Assembly (NCBI GenBank): GCA_963819715.1
Contig: CAWFXE010000002.1
Coordinates: 1,054,001-1,118,000, forward strand
Source: DASUPK01 sp963819715
GTDB taxonomy: Bacteria; Actinomycetota; Thermoleophilia; Solirubrobacterales; 70-9
Reading direction: 5' to 3'
Length of the DNA: 64,000 nt
Below, piece by piece: positions 49,546-57,107 of this stretch (positions are counted from its first letter, which is position 1; each line of letters starts with the position of its first letter). The notes beneath the pieces were generated by a model. That model was given only the letters and a program-made list of their open reading frames with translations, did no database searches and was not told the origin of the DNA. The position numbers and the translations under genes are program-made.

Positions 49546-50001
49546 CTACTCCTTCGCTTCGGCGACGATCGTCTTGACCGAAGCGGTGACCCCACCGCCG
49601 ACCTCGACCTCGACCATGAAGGTGCCGGTCTCGCGGATCGGCTCATCGAGGCGGATCTTCTTCCGGTCGACCTTGATGCCGCGCGCGGCCTGAATCGCCT
49701 CGGCGATCTCGGCGGAGGTGACGGAGCCGAAGAGCTTGCCGTCCTCCCCGGCCCGGTGGTTGATCGTCAAGACGGTCTTGCCGAGCAGGGCCGAGGTTTC
49801 GCCGGCACGCTCAGCGGCCTGCTTCTCGGCCTCGGCGGCCCGCTCGCGCTTGCGCTGGGCCTCTTCGAGTGAGCCCTTGGTGGCGGGCTGCGCCAGCTTG
49901 CGCGGGACTAGGAAGTTCCGGAGGTAGCCGGGCGAGACGTCGATCGCGGTGCCGGCCTCGCCGAGTCCCTCGACGTCCTTGAGCAGAACAGCCTGCGCCA
50001 T
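49546..50001 (-). CDS. rplI: 50S ribosomal protein L9
   Basis: 151 aa. N-terminal RNA-binding domain with VLLKDVEGLGEAG and VSPGYLRNFLVPRKLA, a long connecting helix (QRKRERAAEAEKQAAERAGE) and C-terminal domain with LFGSVTSAEIAEAI. Follows rpsR by four nt. Confidence 0.97.
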   Translation of the reverse strand: MAQAVLLKDVEGLGEAGTAIDVSPGYLRNFLVPRKLAQPATKGSLEEAQRKRERAAEAEKQAAERAGETSALLGKTVLTINHRAGEDGKLFGSVTSAEIAEAIQAARGIKVDRKKIRLDEPIRETGTFMVEVEVGGGVTASVKTIVAEAKE

Positions 50002-50005
50002 CGGC

Positions 50006-50275
50006 CTAGCGCTCGCCGACGTAGGGCAGCAGCGCGAGCTCGCGGGCGCGCTTCACGGACAGCGTGAGCTGCTGCTGGTGCTTCCGGGAGAGCCCGGTGA
50101 CGCGACGGGAGCGGGTCTTGCCGCGATCGGAGATGAACCTACGGAGCAGGTTCAGGTCCTTGTAGTCGATCGCCTCGACTTTGAGGCTCGTGTACTTCCG
50201 GGGACGTCCGCGATCGGTGAGGCCGCGGCGCCTGCCGCGCCCGGTCGGAGTCTGCTGTCGTTGCTGTCGTGCCAT
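50006..50275 (-). CDS. rpsR: 30S ribosomal protein S18
   Basis: 89 aa. Basic N-terminus (RQQRQQTPTGRGRRRG), then the S18 core IDYKDLNLLRRFISDRGKTRSRRVTGLSRKHQQ. The zinc-type cysteines of the C+ paralogue are absent, so this is the C-minus form. Its usual neighbours ssb and rpsF lie upstream, separated by one extra gene. Confidence 0.96.
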   Translation of the reverse strand: MARQQRQQTPTGRGRRRGLTDRGRPRKYTSLKVEAIDYKDLNLLRRFISDRGKTRSRRVTGLSRKHQQQLTLSVKRARELALLPYVGER

Positions 50276-50321
50276 GAACGGGCGCGAATGGTAGCGATGG
50301 ACAGCGGCCGTCGGTTGGTGC

Positions 50322-50918
50322 TCATGCCGCCCGGCGCCGGCGGAGCAGCAGAACGGCGCCAGTCCCGAGAACGATCGCCGCGATTCCCCCCACGACCCAC
50401 CAGGTCACGTCGTCGCCATCATCGGAGTCCGATGGAGCCTCGCTCGGCAGAATCTGAAGAAGCTGGCGAGGCCCTTCGGTGTCGGCGATAAGGAACCCGC
50501 GCTGGTGCCGTCCGCGCAGCGCGGCGAACAGGACGAAGGCGTAGCGGCCGGGCTGGATCGCTGGGACGTCGAATCGGAGATGCGTTTTCACACCAGGCGG
50601 CTCCGCTCCCGGAAGGAGCGCAGTTCCACCGCTGGTGCTGCCGAGGGACACAAACGGGCTTCTTTCCGGTGGGTCTGCAGCCGAGGGGAGGCAGACCGCA
50701 TTCCCGTGGCAGGAGTGGGGCCGCGGGGCCTTCGCGACCGGAACGAGCGAAACCGGGAAGCGCGCATCGGCGGCGCATCCCCCGCATCCAACCGTGAGTG
50801 TGACCTGCTCGCCCGGCCTCGCGGCGTTGGGAGTCACGCCGATCACGCCAGTGTCGGCGCTAGCCGCCGGCGCGGCGATCAGGAGAGCAGCCAGAACCGG
50901 GCCAAGTACCCGGATCAG
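50322..50918 (-). CDS. Secreted, C-terminally anchored protein, unknown function
   Basis: About 198 aa. Signal peptide (LIRVLGPVLAALLIAAP, cleavage near ASA-D), an extracytoplasmic beta-rich domain (GVTPNAARPGEQVTLTVGCGG; RFDVPAIQPGRYAFVLFAAL) with two cysteine pairs (CGGC and SCHGNAVC), an Asp/Ser linker and a C-terminal membrane helix (WWVVGGIAAIVLGTGAVLLL) capped by RRRR. No ATG, GTG or TTG lies between the ssb stop and the signal core; CTG 50918 gives a natural signal-peptide N-terminus, otherwise the frame must start inside ssb. It interrupts the usual rpsF-ssb-rpsR-rplI order. Confidence 0.7.
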   Translation of the reverse strand: MIRVLGPVLAALLIAAPAASADTGVIGVTPNAARPGEQVTLTVGCGGCAADARFPVSLVPVAKAPRPHSCHGNAVCLPSAADPPERSPFVSLGSTSGGTALLPGAEPPGVKTHLRFDVPAIQPGRYAFVLFAALRGRHQRGFLIADTEGPRQLLQILPSEAPSDSDDGDDVTWWVVGGIAAIVLGTGAVLLLRRRRAA

Positions 50919-50922
50919 ATTC

Positions 50923-51402
50923 CTAGAACGGAATGTCGTCGTCCGAGCCGCCACCGGAGCTGACCGTGGCGCCCTCGAAGTCCGAGGTGTCGGCCGGGAC
51001 GTCGGAGCTCGGCTGGAAGGTGCCGTTGCCGCCGCCTCCACCCGCTCCCCCCGCGTTGTCCGAGCGCGAGCCCAGGAACTGGACGCTGTTGGCGATGATT
51101 TCGACCGCCTGGCGCTTGGAGCCGTCCTGCGCCTCCCACTCGCGCCAGTCGAGCCGTCCCTCGACGGCGACCGGCCGGCCCTTGGAGAGATAGTTGGCGC
51201 AATTCTCGCCCTGCGCGCCCCAGACGGTGACGTCGAAGTAGTTGGGCTTGTCGACCCACTCGCCGCTCTGGCCGTCCTTGCGACGGCTGTTGACGGCCAC
51301 GCGAAGCTTGCAGACGGAGGTTCCGCTGGGGGTCGAGCGCAGCTCCGGGTCCTTGGTCAAATTTCCCGTGATCGCGACTACGTTGATGTTCGAAGCTGCC
51401 AC
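50923..51402 (-). CDS. ssb: Single-stranded DNA-binding protein
   Basis: 159 aa from GTG 51402, with GAGGAG seven nt upstream. OB-fold: INVVAITGNLTKDPELRST, VCKLRVAVNSRRKDG, YFDVTVWGAQGENCANYLSKGRPVAVEGRLDWREW, AVEIIANSVQFLG. A Gly/Ser-rich linker leads to the acidic tip DDDIPF, which recruits partner proteins. The upstream rpsF frame continues in frame into this gene, so both a free SSB (internal GTG) and an S6-SSB fusion are possible. Confidence 0.95.
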   Translation of the reverse strand: MAASNINVVAITGNLTKDPELRSTPSGTSVCKLRVAVNSRRKDGQSGEWVDKPNYFDVTVWGAQGENCANYLSKGRPVAVEGRLDWREWEAQDGSKRQAVEIIANSVQFLGSRSDNAGGAGGGGGNGTFQPSSDVPADTSDFEGATVSSGGGSDDDIPF

Positions 51403-52080
51403 TTGATCGCTCCTCTTCCTTTCGATTCCGAACGTCGATCTTAAGCAGCCACCCGGCCGTTCTCTCCCCCGTCCGGGAAGGAACCCCGGAAAGTGCGGGA
51501 TCGTTCCCCACCATTTGCTTATCTCTCGAACATCGCGCCTATCCCCCATTTCCTTCCTTTTCGCGAGCCCTAACTGGGGATCCTCGCGACGATCGTCTAC
51601 GCGACGAGCCAGGGCTGGCAGGTCGAGATCCCGCCCAAGGCGCTCAGGGCCGCTTGAACCGGCTTCGCCATCAGGTCGCGGCCACGAGCGGCCGAGTCGT
51701 CGCGACGGGGCGACGCGGCCGGTCCTCGCGGTCCGGGCGGGCACCCCGATCGCCATGGGCCGCTCGATCGCGGGCGGCGGGTTGGCCGGCGAATCGGGAT
51801 CGACCTTGAAGATGCGGAAGCGCAGCACGCCGTCGGTGATCTTCAGGTTGTGGTCCAGGCTCTCCAGGAGCGCCGGCTCGCCCTGGAAGCGGTAGAAGCG
51901 GTAGTCGGCCTCGTTGCGCCGCTTGATCTCGTAGGCGAGCTTGCGCAGGCCCCAGACGTCCGCGCGGTCGAGCGTGCCGGCTCCCTCGATCTGCTGGCGG
52001 ACGTCGCCCGCGAGCTTCTCGCGGGCCTCATCGGCGGCCTCGGGGTCGAGCATCAACACGAGTTCGTAGTGGCGGTTCAC
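50923..52080 (-). CDS. rpsF: 30S ribosomal protein S6, frame reading through into ssb
   Basis: S6 itself is residues 1-95: MNRHYELVLMLDPEA, DRADVWGLRKLAYEIKRRNEADY, and LLESLDHNLKITDGVLRFRIFKV. After PPPAIERP there is no stop codon. The frame runs through about 115 codons of intergenic-type sequence, including part of repeat copy D (about residues 124-140, GRSWPRPDGEAG), and joins ssb in frame at residue 227. The predicted product is a 385-aa S6-SSB fusion unless translation stops by another route. Loss of the S6 stop by repeat insertion or sequence error are both possible. Confidence 0.8.
   Translation of the reverse strand: MNRHYELVLMLDPEAADEAREKLAGDVRQQIEGAGTLDRADVWGLRKLAYEIKRRNEADYRFYRFQGEPALLESLDHNLKITDGVLRFRIFKVDPDSPANPPPAIERPMAIGVPARTARTGRVAPSRRLGRSWPRPDGEAGSSGPERLGRDLDLPALARRVDDRREDPQLGLAKRKEMGDRRDVREISKWWGTIPHFPGFLPGRGRERPGGCLRSTFGIERKRSDQVAASNINVVAITGNLTKDPELRSTPSGTSVCKLRVAVNSRRKDGQSGEWVDKPNYFDVTVWGAQGENCANYLSKGRPVAVEGRLDWREWEAQDGSKRQAVEIIANSVQFLGSRSDNAGGAGGGGGNGTFQPSSDVPADTSDFEGATVSSGGGSDDDIPF
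51659..51708 (-). repeat. Partial copy (D) of dispersed hairpin repeat in the rpsF-ssb interval
   Basis: Right half only, on the minus strand: CGGCCGCTCGTGGCCGCG, ACCTGATGGCGAAGCCGG. It matches the end of copies A-C. In the rpsF frame it encodes GRSWPRPDGEAG without a stop. Confidence 0.7.
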
Positions 52081-52133
52081 AGCGACGGGCGACTATAGGG
52101 GAGAACGTCCGACTGCGTGCCCTCAAGACGGAG

Positions 52134-52511
52134 GTGTCCGGCAGGCAGATCAGATGGGCGAGCGTGGGGCGGATCGCGGCGATCCTGGCGGCTGCCGTTG
52201 CGGGCATCGTCTCGCTGCCCGCGTTGCTCGGAGGCGACGCGCCGCCACCGGTCCCGCCGGACGTCGGGCTCGCGCCGCCGCCCGTTGCGAGCACGGTCCC
52301 CACGGCGCCGGAACAGCGGCAGCCGGAGCCCGTGAGCAGGCGGCAACGTCGGAAGGGCCCTCCGCCGAGACCCCTGAAACGGCCGCATCGTCGCGGCCAC
52401 CACCCTCACCCGAGCGATCCTGAAGGTGGCGCGACGACACCCTCGGTGGCCATCTACGTCCCCGGCTACGCACCACCGTCCCGGCGCGGCGAGTTCCAGA
52501 TCGAGCGCTAG
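52134..52511 (+). CDS. Proline-rich single-pass membrane protein, unknown function
   Basis: 125 aa from GTG 52134. One N-terminal membrane helix or uncleaved signal (about 11-31: IAAILAAAVAGIVSLPALL), then an extracytoplasmic region rich in Pro, Arg and His (VPPDVGLAPPPVAS; HRRGHHPHPSDPEGG) ending with YVPGYAPP. No family recognised. It diverges from rpsF and its stop overlaps the otsA stop (52508-52511). The long open frame on a Pro-rich tract gives only moderate confidence. Confidence 0.55.
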   Translation: MSGRQIRWASVGRIAAILAAAVAGIVSLPALLGGDAPPPVPPDVGLAPPPVASTVPTAPEQRQPEPVSRRQRRKGPPPRPLKRPHRRGHHPHPSDPEGGATTPSVAIYVPGYAPPSRRGEFQIER

Positions 52512-53974
52512 CCGACCTTGGCGGGCGCCCGCTTCGCGCGGATGTCGTCCATCTGCTCGTCGACCCAGTCGCCCGGATCCCGCTCGGTGATGATCTCCTT
52601 CAGCCTCCGGGCCCGCAGCGCGCGCTCCTCGGGCTCCATGGTCAGGGCCCGATAGATCCCGTCGGCCTGCTCCTGGATGTCGAACGGGTTGACGGAGAGG
52701 GTGCAGTCGCCGAGCTCCTCGTGGGCGCCGGTATTCTCGGAGAGCATCACGACGCCGTCGCGGGTATTGACCGCGGGTGCCTCCTTGGCGACCAGGTTCA
52801 TCCCGTCGAAGAGCGAGTTGACCATCAGCAAGTCGAAATGCTTGTAGCGGGCGACGGCCTCGTGGAAGTTCTCGTAGATGCGCAGGTCGATCGGCATCCA
52901 GTCGGTCGTGCCGTGGCGGTGATTGACCACGGCGACCAGCGCCTCGATCCGCTCCAGGTACTCGGCGTACTCCGGCACGTCCTGCCGGGACGGCTGCAGG
53001 TGCGCGATGAAGGTGACCTTCTCGCGGAACTCGGGGTGCTGCTCCAGGAAGACGTCGAAGGCGGTGAAGCCGCGCAGCACGTTCTTGGAGAGGTCCGCCC
53101 GGTCCACGCGGATGATCAGGTGGTCGCGGCGCCGCCGCAGCAGCTCCTTCTCGTAGAAGGCCACGTCCGCTGACTCGGCCGCCCGGTAGAGGCGCTGGGT
53201 GTCGATGGAGAGCGGATAGGCCCGGACCCAGATTTCGCGGCCCTCGTGGAGGACGGCCGCCCGCTCGTAGTCGACCTCCAGCTCCATCAGCTCCCGGCAG
53301 CAGGCCAGGAAGTTGCGGCAGTAGGCGGTGGTGTGGAAGCCGATGATGTCGTTGGAGAGCATCGACAGGTAGATCTCCTCGCGCCAGCGGTTGGGGAGGA
53401 TCCGCCATGAGTCCGGCTGGGACCAGGGGATGTGGACGAAGTAGTGGAGGAACGCATCCGGGCGCGCCTTCCGGATCAGGCCCGGCGAGGTGTAGAGGTG
53501 GTAGTCGTGGAGCATCACGACGGGGCTCTCCTGCCCGTCGATCGCAGCGATCACCGCCGCCGCAATGTCGTCGTTCACGACCTTGTAGCCCTCCTCCCAC
53601 GCGTCGACCTCGGCCTGCCGGATGTCCGGCGCGTTCGAGAGGTCCCAGAGGTAGTGCTGGATGAACCAGAGGATCGGGTTGGCGATCACGTTGTAGAAGC
53701 GGTCGTAGGCCGCCGGGTTCGAGGCGACCATCTGAACGTCGTAGGAGATGCCGTCGAGCTCGATCGTTGTCGGCCCATCGCTCTCGCTGGCGACCGCGAC
53801 GTCTTCCTCGGTCATCGCCGAGGCGACCCAGAGCGCCTTTCTATGCGAAACGAGCCCCGAGAGCGCAGTGACCAGCCCGCCGCCCCCGCGGTGGACGATT
53901 CGGTTGCCCCGCTCGTCCACACCGAACTCCGCAGGCCCGCGATTCGAGACGATCGTCAGAGGGTGCTCGGGCAC
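52508..53974 (-). CDS. otsA: Trehalose-6-phosphate synthase (GT20)
   Basis: 488 aa. Transfers glucose from a nucleotide sugar to glucose-6-phosphate. VSNRGPAEFG and RGGGGLVTALSGL (sugar-nucleotide loop); VMLHDYHLYTSPGLIRK; HYFVHIPWSQPDSWRILP; NDIIGFHTTAYCRNFL; RADLSKNVLRGFTAFD; LFDGMNLVAKEAPAVN (the DGMNLV motif); LSENTGAHEEL. Several blocks differ from E. coli OtsA, so the sugar donor is uncertain. Last gene of a minus-strand operon with treT and an IMPase-family gene. Confidence 0.92.
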   Translation of the reverse strand: MPEHPLTIVSNRGPAEFGVDERGNRIVHRGGGGLVTALSGLVSHRKALWVASAMTEEDVAVASESDGPTTIELDGISYDVQMVASNPAAYDRFYNVIANPILWFIQHYLWDLSNAPDIRQAEVDAWEEGYKVVNDDIAAAVIAAIDGQESPVVMLHDYHLYTSPGLIRKARPDAFLHYFVHIPWSQPDSWRILPNRWREEIYLSMLSNDIIGFHTTAYCRNFLACCRELMELEVDYERAAVLHEGREIWVRAYPLSIDTQRLYRAAESADVAFYEKELLRRRRDHLIIRVDRADLSKNVLRGFTAFDVFLEQHPEFREKVTFIAHLQPSRQDVPEYAEYLERIEALVAVVNHRHGTTDWMPIDLRIYENFHEAVARYKHFDLLMVNSLFDGMNLVAKEAPAVNTRDGVVMLSENTGAHEELGDCTLSVNPFDIQEQADGIYRALTMEPEERALRARRLKEIITERDPGDWVDEQMDDIRAKRAPAKVG

Positions 53975-54024
53975 GCCCCCGTTTGTATCAGGCGCACCTC
54001 AACACGCCGGCTGCGTGCCTGCGA

Positions 54025-55263
54025 CTAGGAATCGAAGTCCGTGAAGATCCGCAGCCAGTCGAGCAGCAGGCGGGGGGTCAGGAACCGCTCCCTGGTCCGC
54101 TCCTTGCCCGCGCGGCCGAGCCTGCGGCCCAGCTCTGGGTCCTGGAGGATCTCGATCGAGCGATTCGCGGCCTCATCAGGCGAGGAGACGAGGTAGCCGT
54201 CCTCGCCGTCGACGATCTGCAACGGAATGCCGCCCACGTCGCCGCCGATCGTCGGGCGGCCCTTCCAGAGCGATTCGGCGACCGTCAGGCCGAAGCCCTC
54301 GCGAATCGACTTCTGCATGACCACGTCGGACTGCGACTGGAACGCGTTGACCTCGATCGCGCCGACGTTGTTCAGGTTGTTGAGGATCTTGATGTCGGGA
54401 TCCGACCCCGCGTACTCGAAGGTGCGGTGGAAGAACTCCCAGCCCTCGGGGTCGTCCGTGGCCATCGAGCCGACCAGGGCGAGCTGCACCTCGGGGATCT
54501 CCTTGGTGACCCGCCGGTAGGCGTCGATCACGCCCATCGGGTCCTTCCAGGGGTCGAAGCGCGAGACCTGCGTCATCAGCGGCCGGTCGACGTCGATGCC
54601 GAACTGGTTGCAGACGAAGGCGGCGTCGTCGGGCGAGAGCGCCATGTTCTTGGGGGAGAGGGGGTCGATCGCGGGAGGGACGATCCGCACGCCGCCGTGA
54701 CCGTCGAGGCCCTTCGGCACGTACTGCTCCATGTGCCAGACGGTGGTGTCGTACTCCGAGATCAGGGGCAGCAGGCGCTCGATCGGCTCGGGATTCGGCT
54801 CCGAGAGGTCGATGTGGCAGCGCCAGACCCAGTTCTTCGCGTGGTCGCTGGCGCCGGCGCGCATTCCGACCGGCTGCGGGTCGTGGACGATCACCACGTC
54901 CCACTCGCCCTCCAGCGACTCGGCGTTCATCTTGTTGTAGTGGTCGAACAGCTCCCACTGGTTCGGGCTGAGCGTGTTCGGGTCGCCCTGCAGCGAGTTG
55001 TGGAGGAGCTTCGTCGCGTTGAAGAACTCCTCGCGGCCCATGATGATCTGCCAGTGGGTGTCGAGGCCCACGTCGCGCATCAGGGGGACCAGCGTGTAGA
55101 GGATCTCGGAGACCCCGCCGCCGAACGCTGTCGCGCTGACGTGCAGGATCCGCTTGCCCTTCAGCGGCTCCGCGAGCTCGCGGATCTCGTCGACCAGGCC
55201 GCGGCCGGCCAGGTGCGTGTAGTCGGCCAGGGACTTGGTCCCCAGCGCTACCTCTTGCAGCAT
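54025..55263 (-). CDS. treT: Trehalose glycosyltransferring synthase (GT4)
   Basis: 412 aa from ATG 55263. Makes trehalose directly from a nucleoside-diphosphate glucose and glucose. TreT-type motifs: LVDEIRELAEPLKGKRILHVSATAFGGGVSEIL, VVIVHDPQPVGM, WRCHIDLSEPN, IVPPAIDPLSPKN, TQVSRFDPWKDPMGVID and KSIREGFGLTVAESLWKGRPTIGGDVGGIP (the GT4 E-x7-E region). It sits 50 nt upstream of otsA, so two trehalose routes are encoded side by side. Confidence 0.92.
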   Translation of the reverse strand: MLQEVALGTKSLADYTHLAGRGLVDEIRELAEPLKGKRILHVSATAFGGGVSEILYTLVPLMRDVGLDTHWQIIMGREEFFNATKLLHNSLQGDPNTLSPNQWELFDHYNKMNAESLEGEWDVVIVHDPQPVGMRAGASDHAKNWVWRCHIDLSEPNPEPIERLLPLISEYDTTVWHMEQYVPKGLDGHGGVRIVPPAIDPLSPKNMALSPDDAAFVCNQFGIDVDRPLMTQVSRFDPWKDPMGVIDAYRRVTKEIPEVQLALVGSMATDDPEGWEFFHRTFEYAGSDPDIKILNNLNNVGAIEVNAFQSQSDVVMQKSIREGFGLTVAESLWKGRPTIGGDVGGIPLQIVDGEDGYLVSSPDEAANRSIEILQDPELGRRLGRAGKERTRERFLTPRLLLDWLRIFTDFDS

Positions 55264-55306
55264 CGTCCCGTGAGTCCTTGATTGCGCAAGGGCGGAAAAG
55301 TACTCG

Positions 55307-56242
55307 TCACGAGGACGCGTTGCGCAGCCGCTCGATACCCGCGTCGAGCTCGGTACAAATCGCGGCGTGGAGCTCGGCGTTGGCGGCCGCCACGCAGGAC
55401 ATCTGGAACTCGTGGCTCGAGCCGAGCAGGGGCTTGTCGGCCAGCGGCCGGCCGTAGGCGTCGGTGACGATTGCCCCGCCCTCCTGGAGGCAGATCGTCG
55501 CCGCTGCAAGGTCGTAGGGGGAGTTGTTGAGAACCGCTCCGCCACCGACCCTCTCGAACTCCTCCCGGATTCCCGGCACGTCGTCGATCATCCGCGGGCC
55601 GGGCTCGACGTAGGCGTCGAGCTGTCCCGTCACCAACCTGGTCATGTCGAAGGTCGCCGATCCCAGGTCGAAGGTGCCGCCGCCCACCGAGGAGGCGTCG
55701 ATCAGCCCGGCGATCACCTCGACCAGCGCTCGCGCGGGGCGGCCGCGGAACCCGTAGGTCCAGAACATCCGCTCCAGCGAGCCGTTCTCCGACAGTCGCG
55801 CGGCCGGTTCCAGGCCGCCCTCTCGCTCGGCTACGAAGCTGACGCCGCTCTTCAGCTCGAGCACGCAGCCCACCTGAACGTCGGCCATGGTCGGCTCGCC
55901 GTCGAGGGGAGCGGCGGCCACCGAGACGCAGCAGGACTCGAGGCCGGCCAGCGCCGGCCGGGTCCCGTCGATCGGATCGACGATCAGGACCCACTCGGCG
56001 CGGTCACCGGCGGGCGAGACCAGGCCGCGGTCCTCGGAGTAGAAGGAGACCTCGGGCGCCCGCTCGGCCAGGAAGGCCTCCATCCGCTCCTCTGCGCGCT
56101 CGTCGATCTGGAAGGTGACGTCGCCGCCCTCGGCGGACCCGGAATGGGCGCGTCCGGCATGACGCCCCAGGTGCGGCAGAACCTCCTCGCGCAGAGTCGA
56201 GGCGAGGTCCACGACCAGAGTTGTGATTGACGGCTTCGGCAT
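55307..56242 (-). CDS. Inositol monophosphatase-family phosphatase
   Basis: 311 aa from ATG 56242 (MPKPSITTLVVDLASTLREE). Lithium-sensitive phosphatase fold: VSFYSEDRG (metal Glu), VLIVDPIDGTRPALAGLESC (the DP(I/L)DGT motif), and YDLAAATICLQEGGAIVTDAYG in place of WDxAAG. Members act on inositol phosphate, fructose-1,6-bisphosphate or similar. It is the first gene of the treT-otsA operon, so a sugar-phosphate substrate, possibly trehalose-6-phosphate in the absence of a visible otsB, is a testable inference. Confidence 0.87.
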   Translation of the reverse strand: MPKPSITTLVVDLASTLREEVLPHLGRHAGRAHSGSAEGGDVTFQIDERAEERMEAFLAERAPEVSFYSEDRGLVSPAGDRAEWVLIVDPIDGTRPALAGLESCCVSVAAAPLDGEPTMADVQVGCVLELKSGVSFVAEREGGLEPAARLSENGSLERMFWTYGFRGRPARALVEVIAGLIDASSVGGGTFDLGSATFDMTRLVTGQLDAYVEPGPRMIDDVPGIREEFERVGGGAVLNNSPYDLAAATICLQEGGAIVTDAYGRPLADKPLLGSSHEFQMSCVAAANAELHAAICTELDAGIERLRNASS

Positions 56243-56285
56243 ATGGCCGCGCCTACGAGGATGCAAGCGAGCGGTCGAACGCTAG

Positions 56286-57056
56286 TCAGGAAGACTCGCC
56301 GATGACATCCTCGATCGCGGCGACGACGGTGGCGGGGGCCTTGCTGAGGATCTGCGTGTGCTTGTGGGGCGCCGTTGCGAACACGGACACGCGCTCGTTG
56401 CTGTCCTCGGCGTCCGCGACAGCGGCTCGCACCGTGCGCATCTCGTCCTCTGTGGCGCCCGAGTGGCCTCCCGTGCCGATCACGAACTCAGTCGGGCACG
56501 CCAGCGCCGCGAAGTCAGGTCCAAGCTCGCCGTTGACGGCGTCCATCTCGATCACGACGTCCGCGGATTCGGAGGGAGACATCTTGGCCGAGCGGCCGAA
56601 CGCTGCCGCGATGCGCATGATCCACCCCAGCCGGCGGAATTGGCTGCGGACCTTCTCCCTTCCGGCCTCGTCGAACACTGAGATCGGGTAGGCACCGTCG
56701 ACGAGCACAAGTCCGCCGACCCGCTCGGGGTGCCGCGCCGCGTATCGCACCGCGATCGTGGCGCCATAGGACCATCCGACGAGAATCGGGCGCTCGATGC
56801 CGGTCGCGTCGATGACCCGTCCGATGTCGTCGACGGCCGCCTGCGCGGAGTAGTCGGCCGATTTGCCCGACTTCCCTCGCGCCCGCGCGTCGAACCGCAC
56901 CGTGCGGTACTTCCCGTCGAGGAGGCCGACGACGCGGCTCCAGTTCCGCACGGTGCCGAAGCCGCCGCCTAGGAAAAGCAGGGCAGGCATGCCGCCCGGG
57001 TCGTCGACGGCGTGGAGCCGAGTGTCTCCGGCGGGAATCGTGGGCTCTCGCGACAT
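56286..57056 (-). CDS. Alpha/beta-hydrolase family protein
   Basis: 256 aa. N-terminal DTRLHAVDDPGGMPALLFLGGGFGT (oxyanion-side strand), VGWSYGATIAVRYAARHPERVGGLVLVDGA with the GWSYG nucleophile elbow, an acidic residue in EFVIGTGGHSGATEDEM and a His in FATAPHKHTQIL. Cytoplasmic, substrate unknown. 44 nt from the IMPase-family gene upstream region, so possibly a separate unit. Confidence 0.88.
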   Translation of the reverse strand: MSREPTIPAGDTRLHAVDDPGGMPALLFLGGGFGTVRNWSRVVGLLDGKYRTVRFDARARGKSGKSADYSAQAAVDDIGRVIDATGIERPILVGWSYGATIAVRYAARHPERVGGLVLVDGAYPISVFDEAGREKVRSQFRRLGWIMRIAAAFGRSAKMSPSESADVVIEMDAVNGELGPDFAALACPTEFVIGTGGHSGATEDEMRTVRAAVADAEDSNERVSVFATAPHKHTQILSKAPATVVAAIEDVIGESS

Positions 57057-57107
57057 CGCGGTAACCGGATACCCCGATCTGCTCGAAAGTACGACAGCCG
57101 TCAGGGG

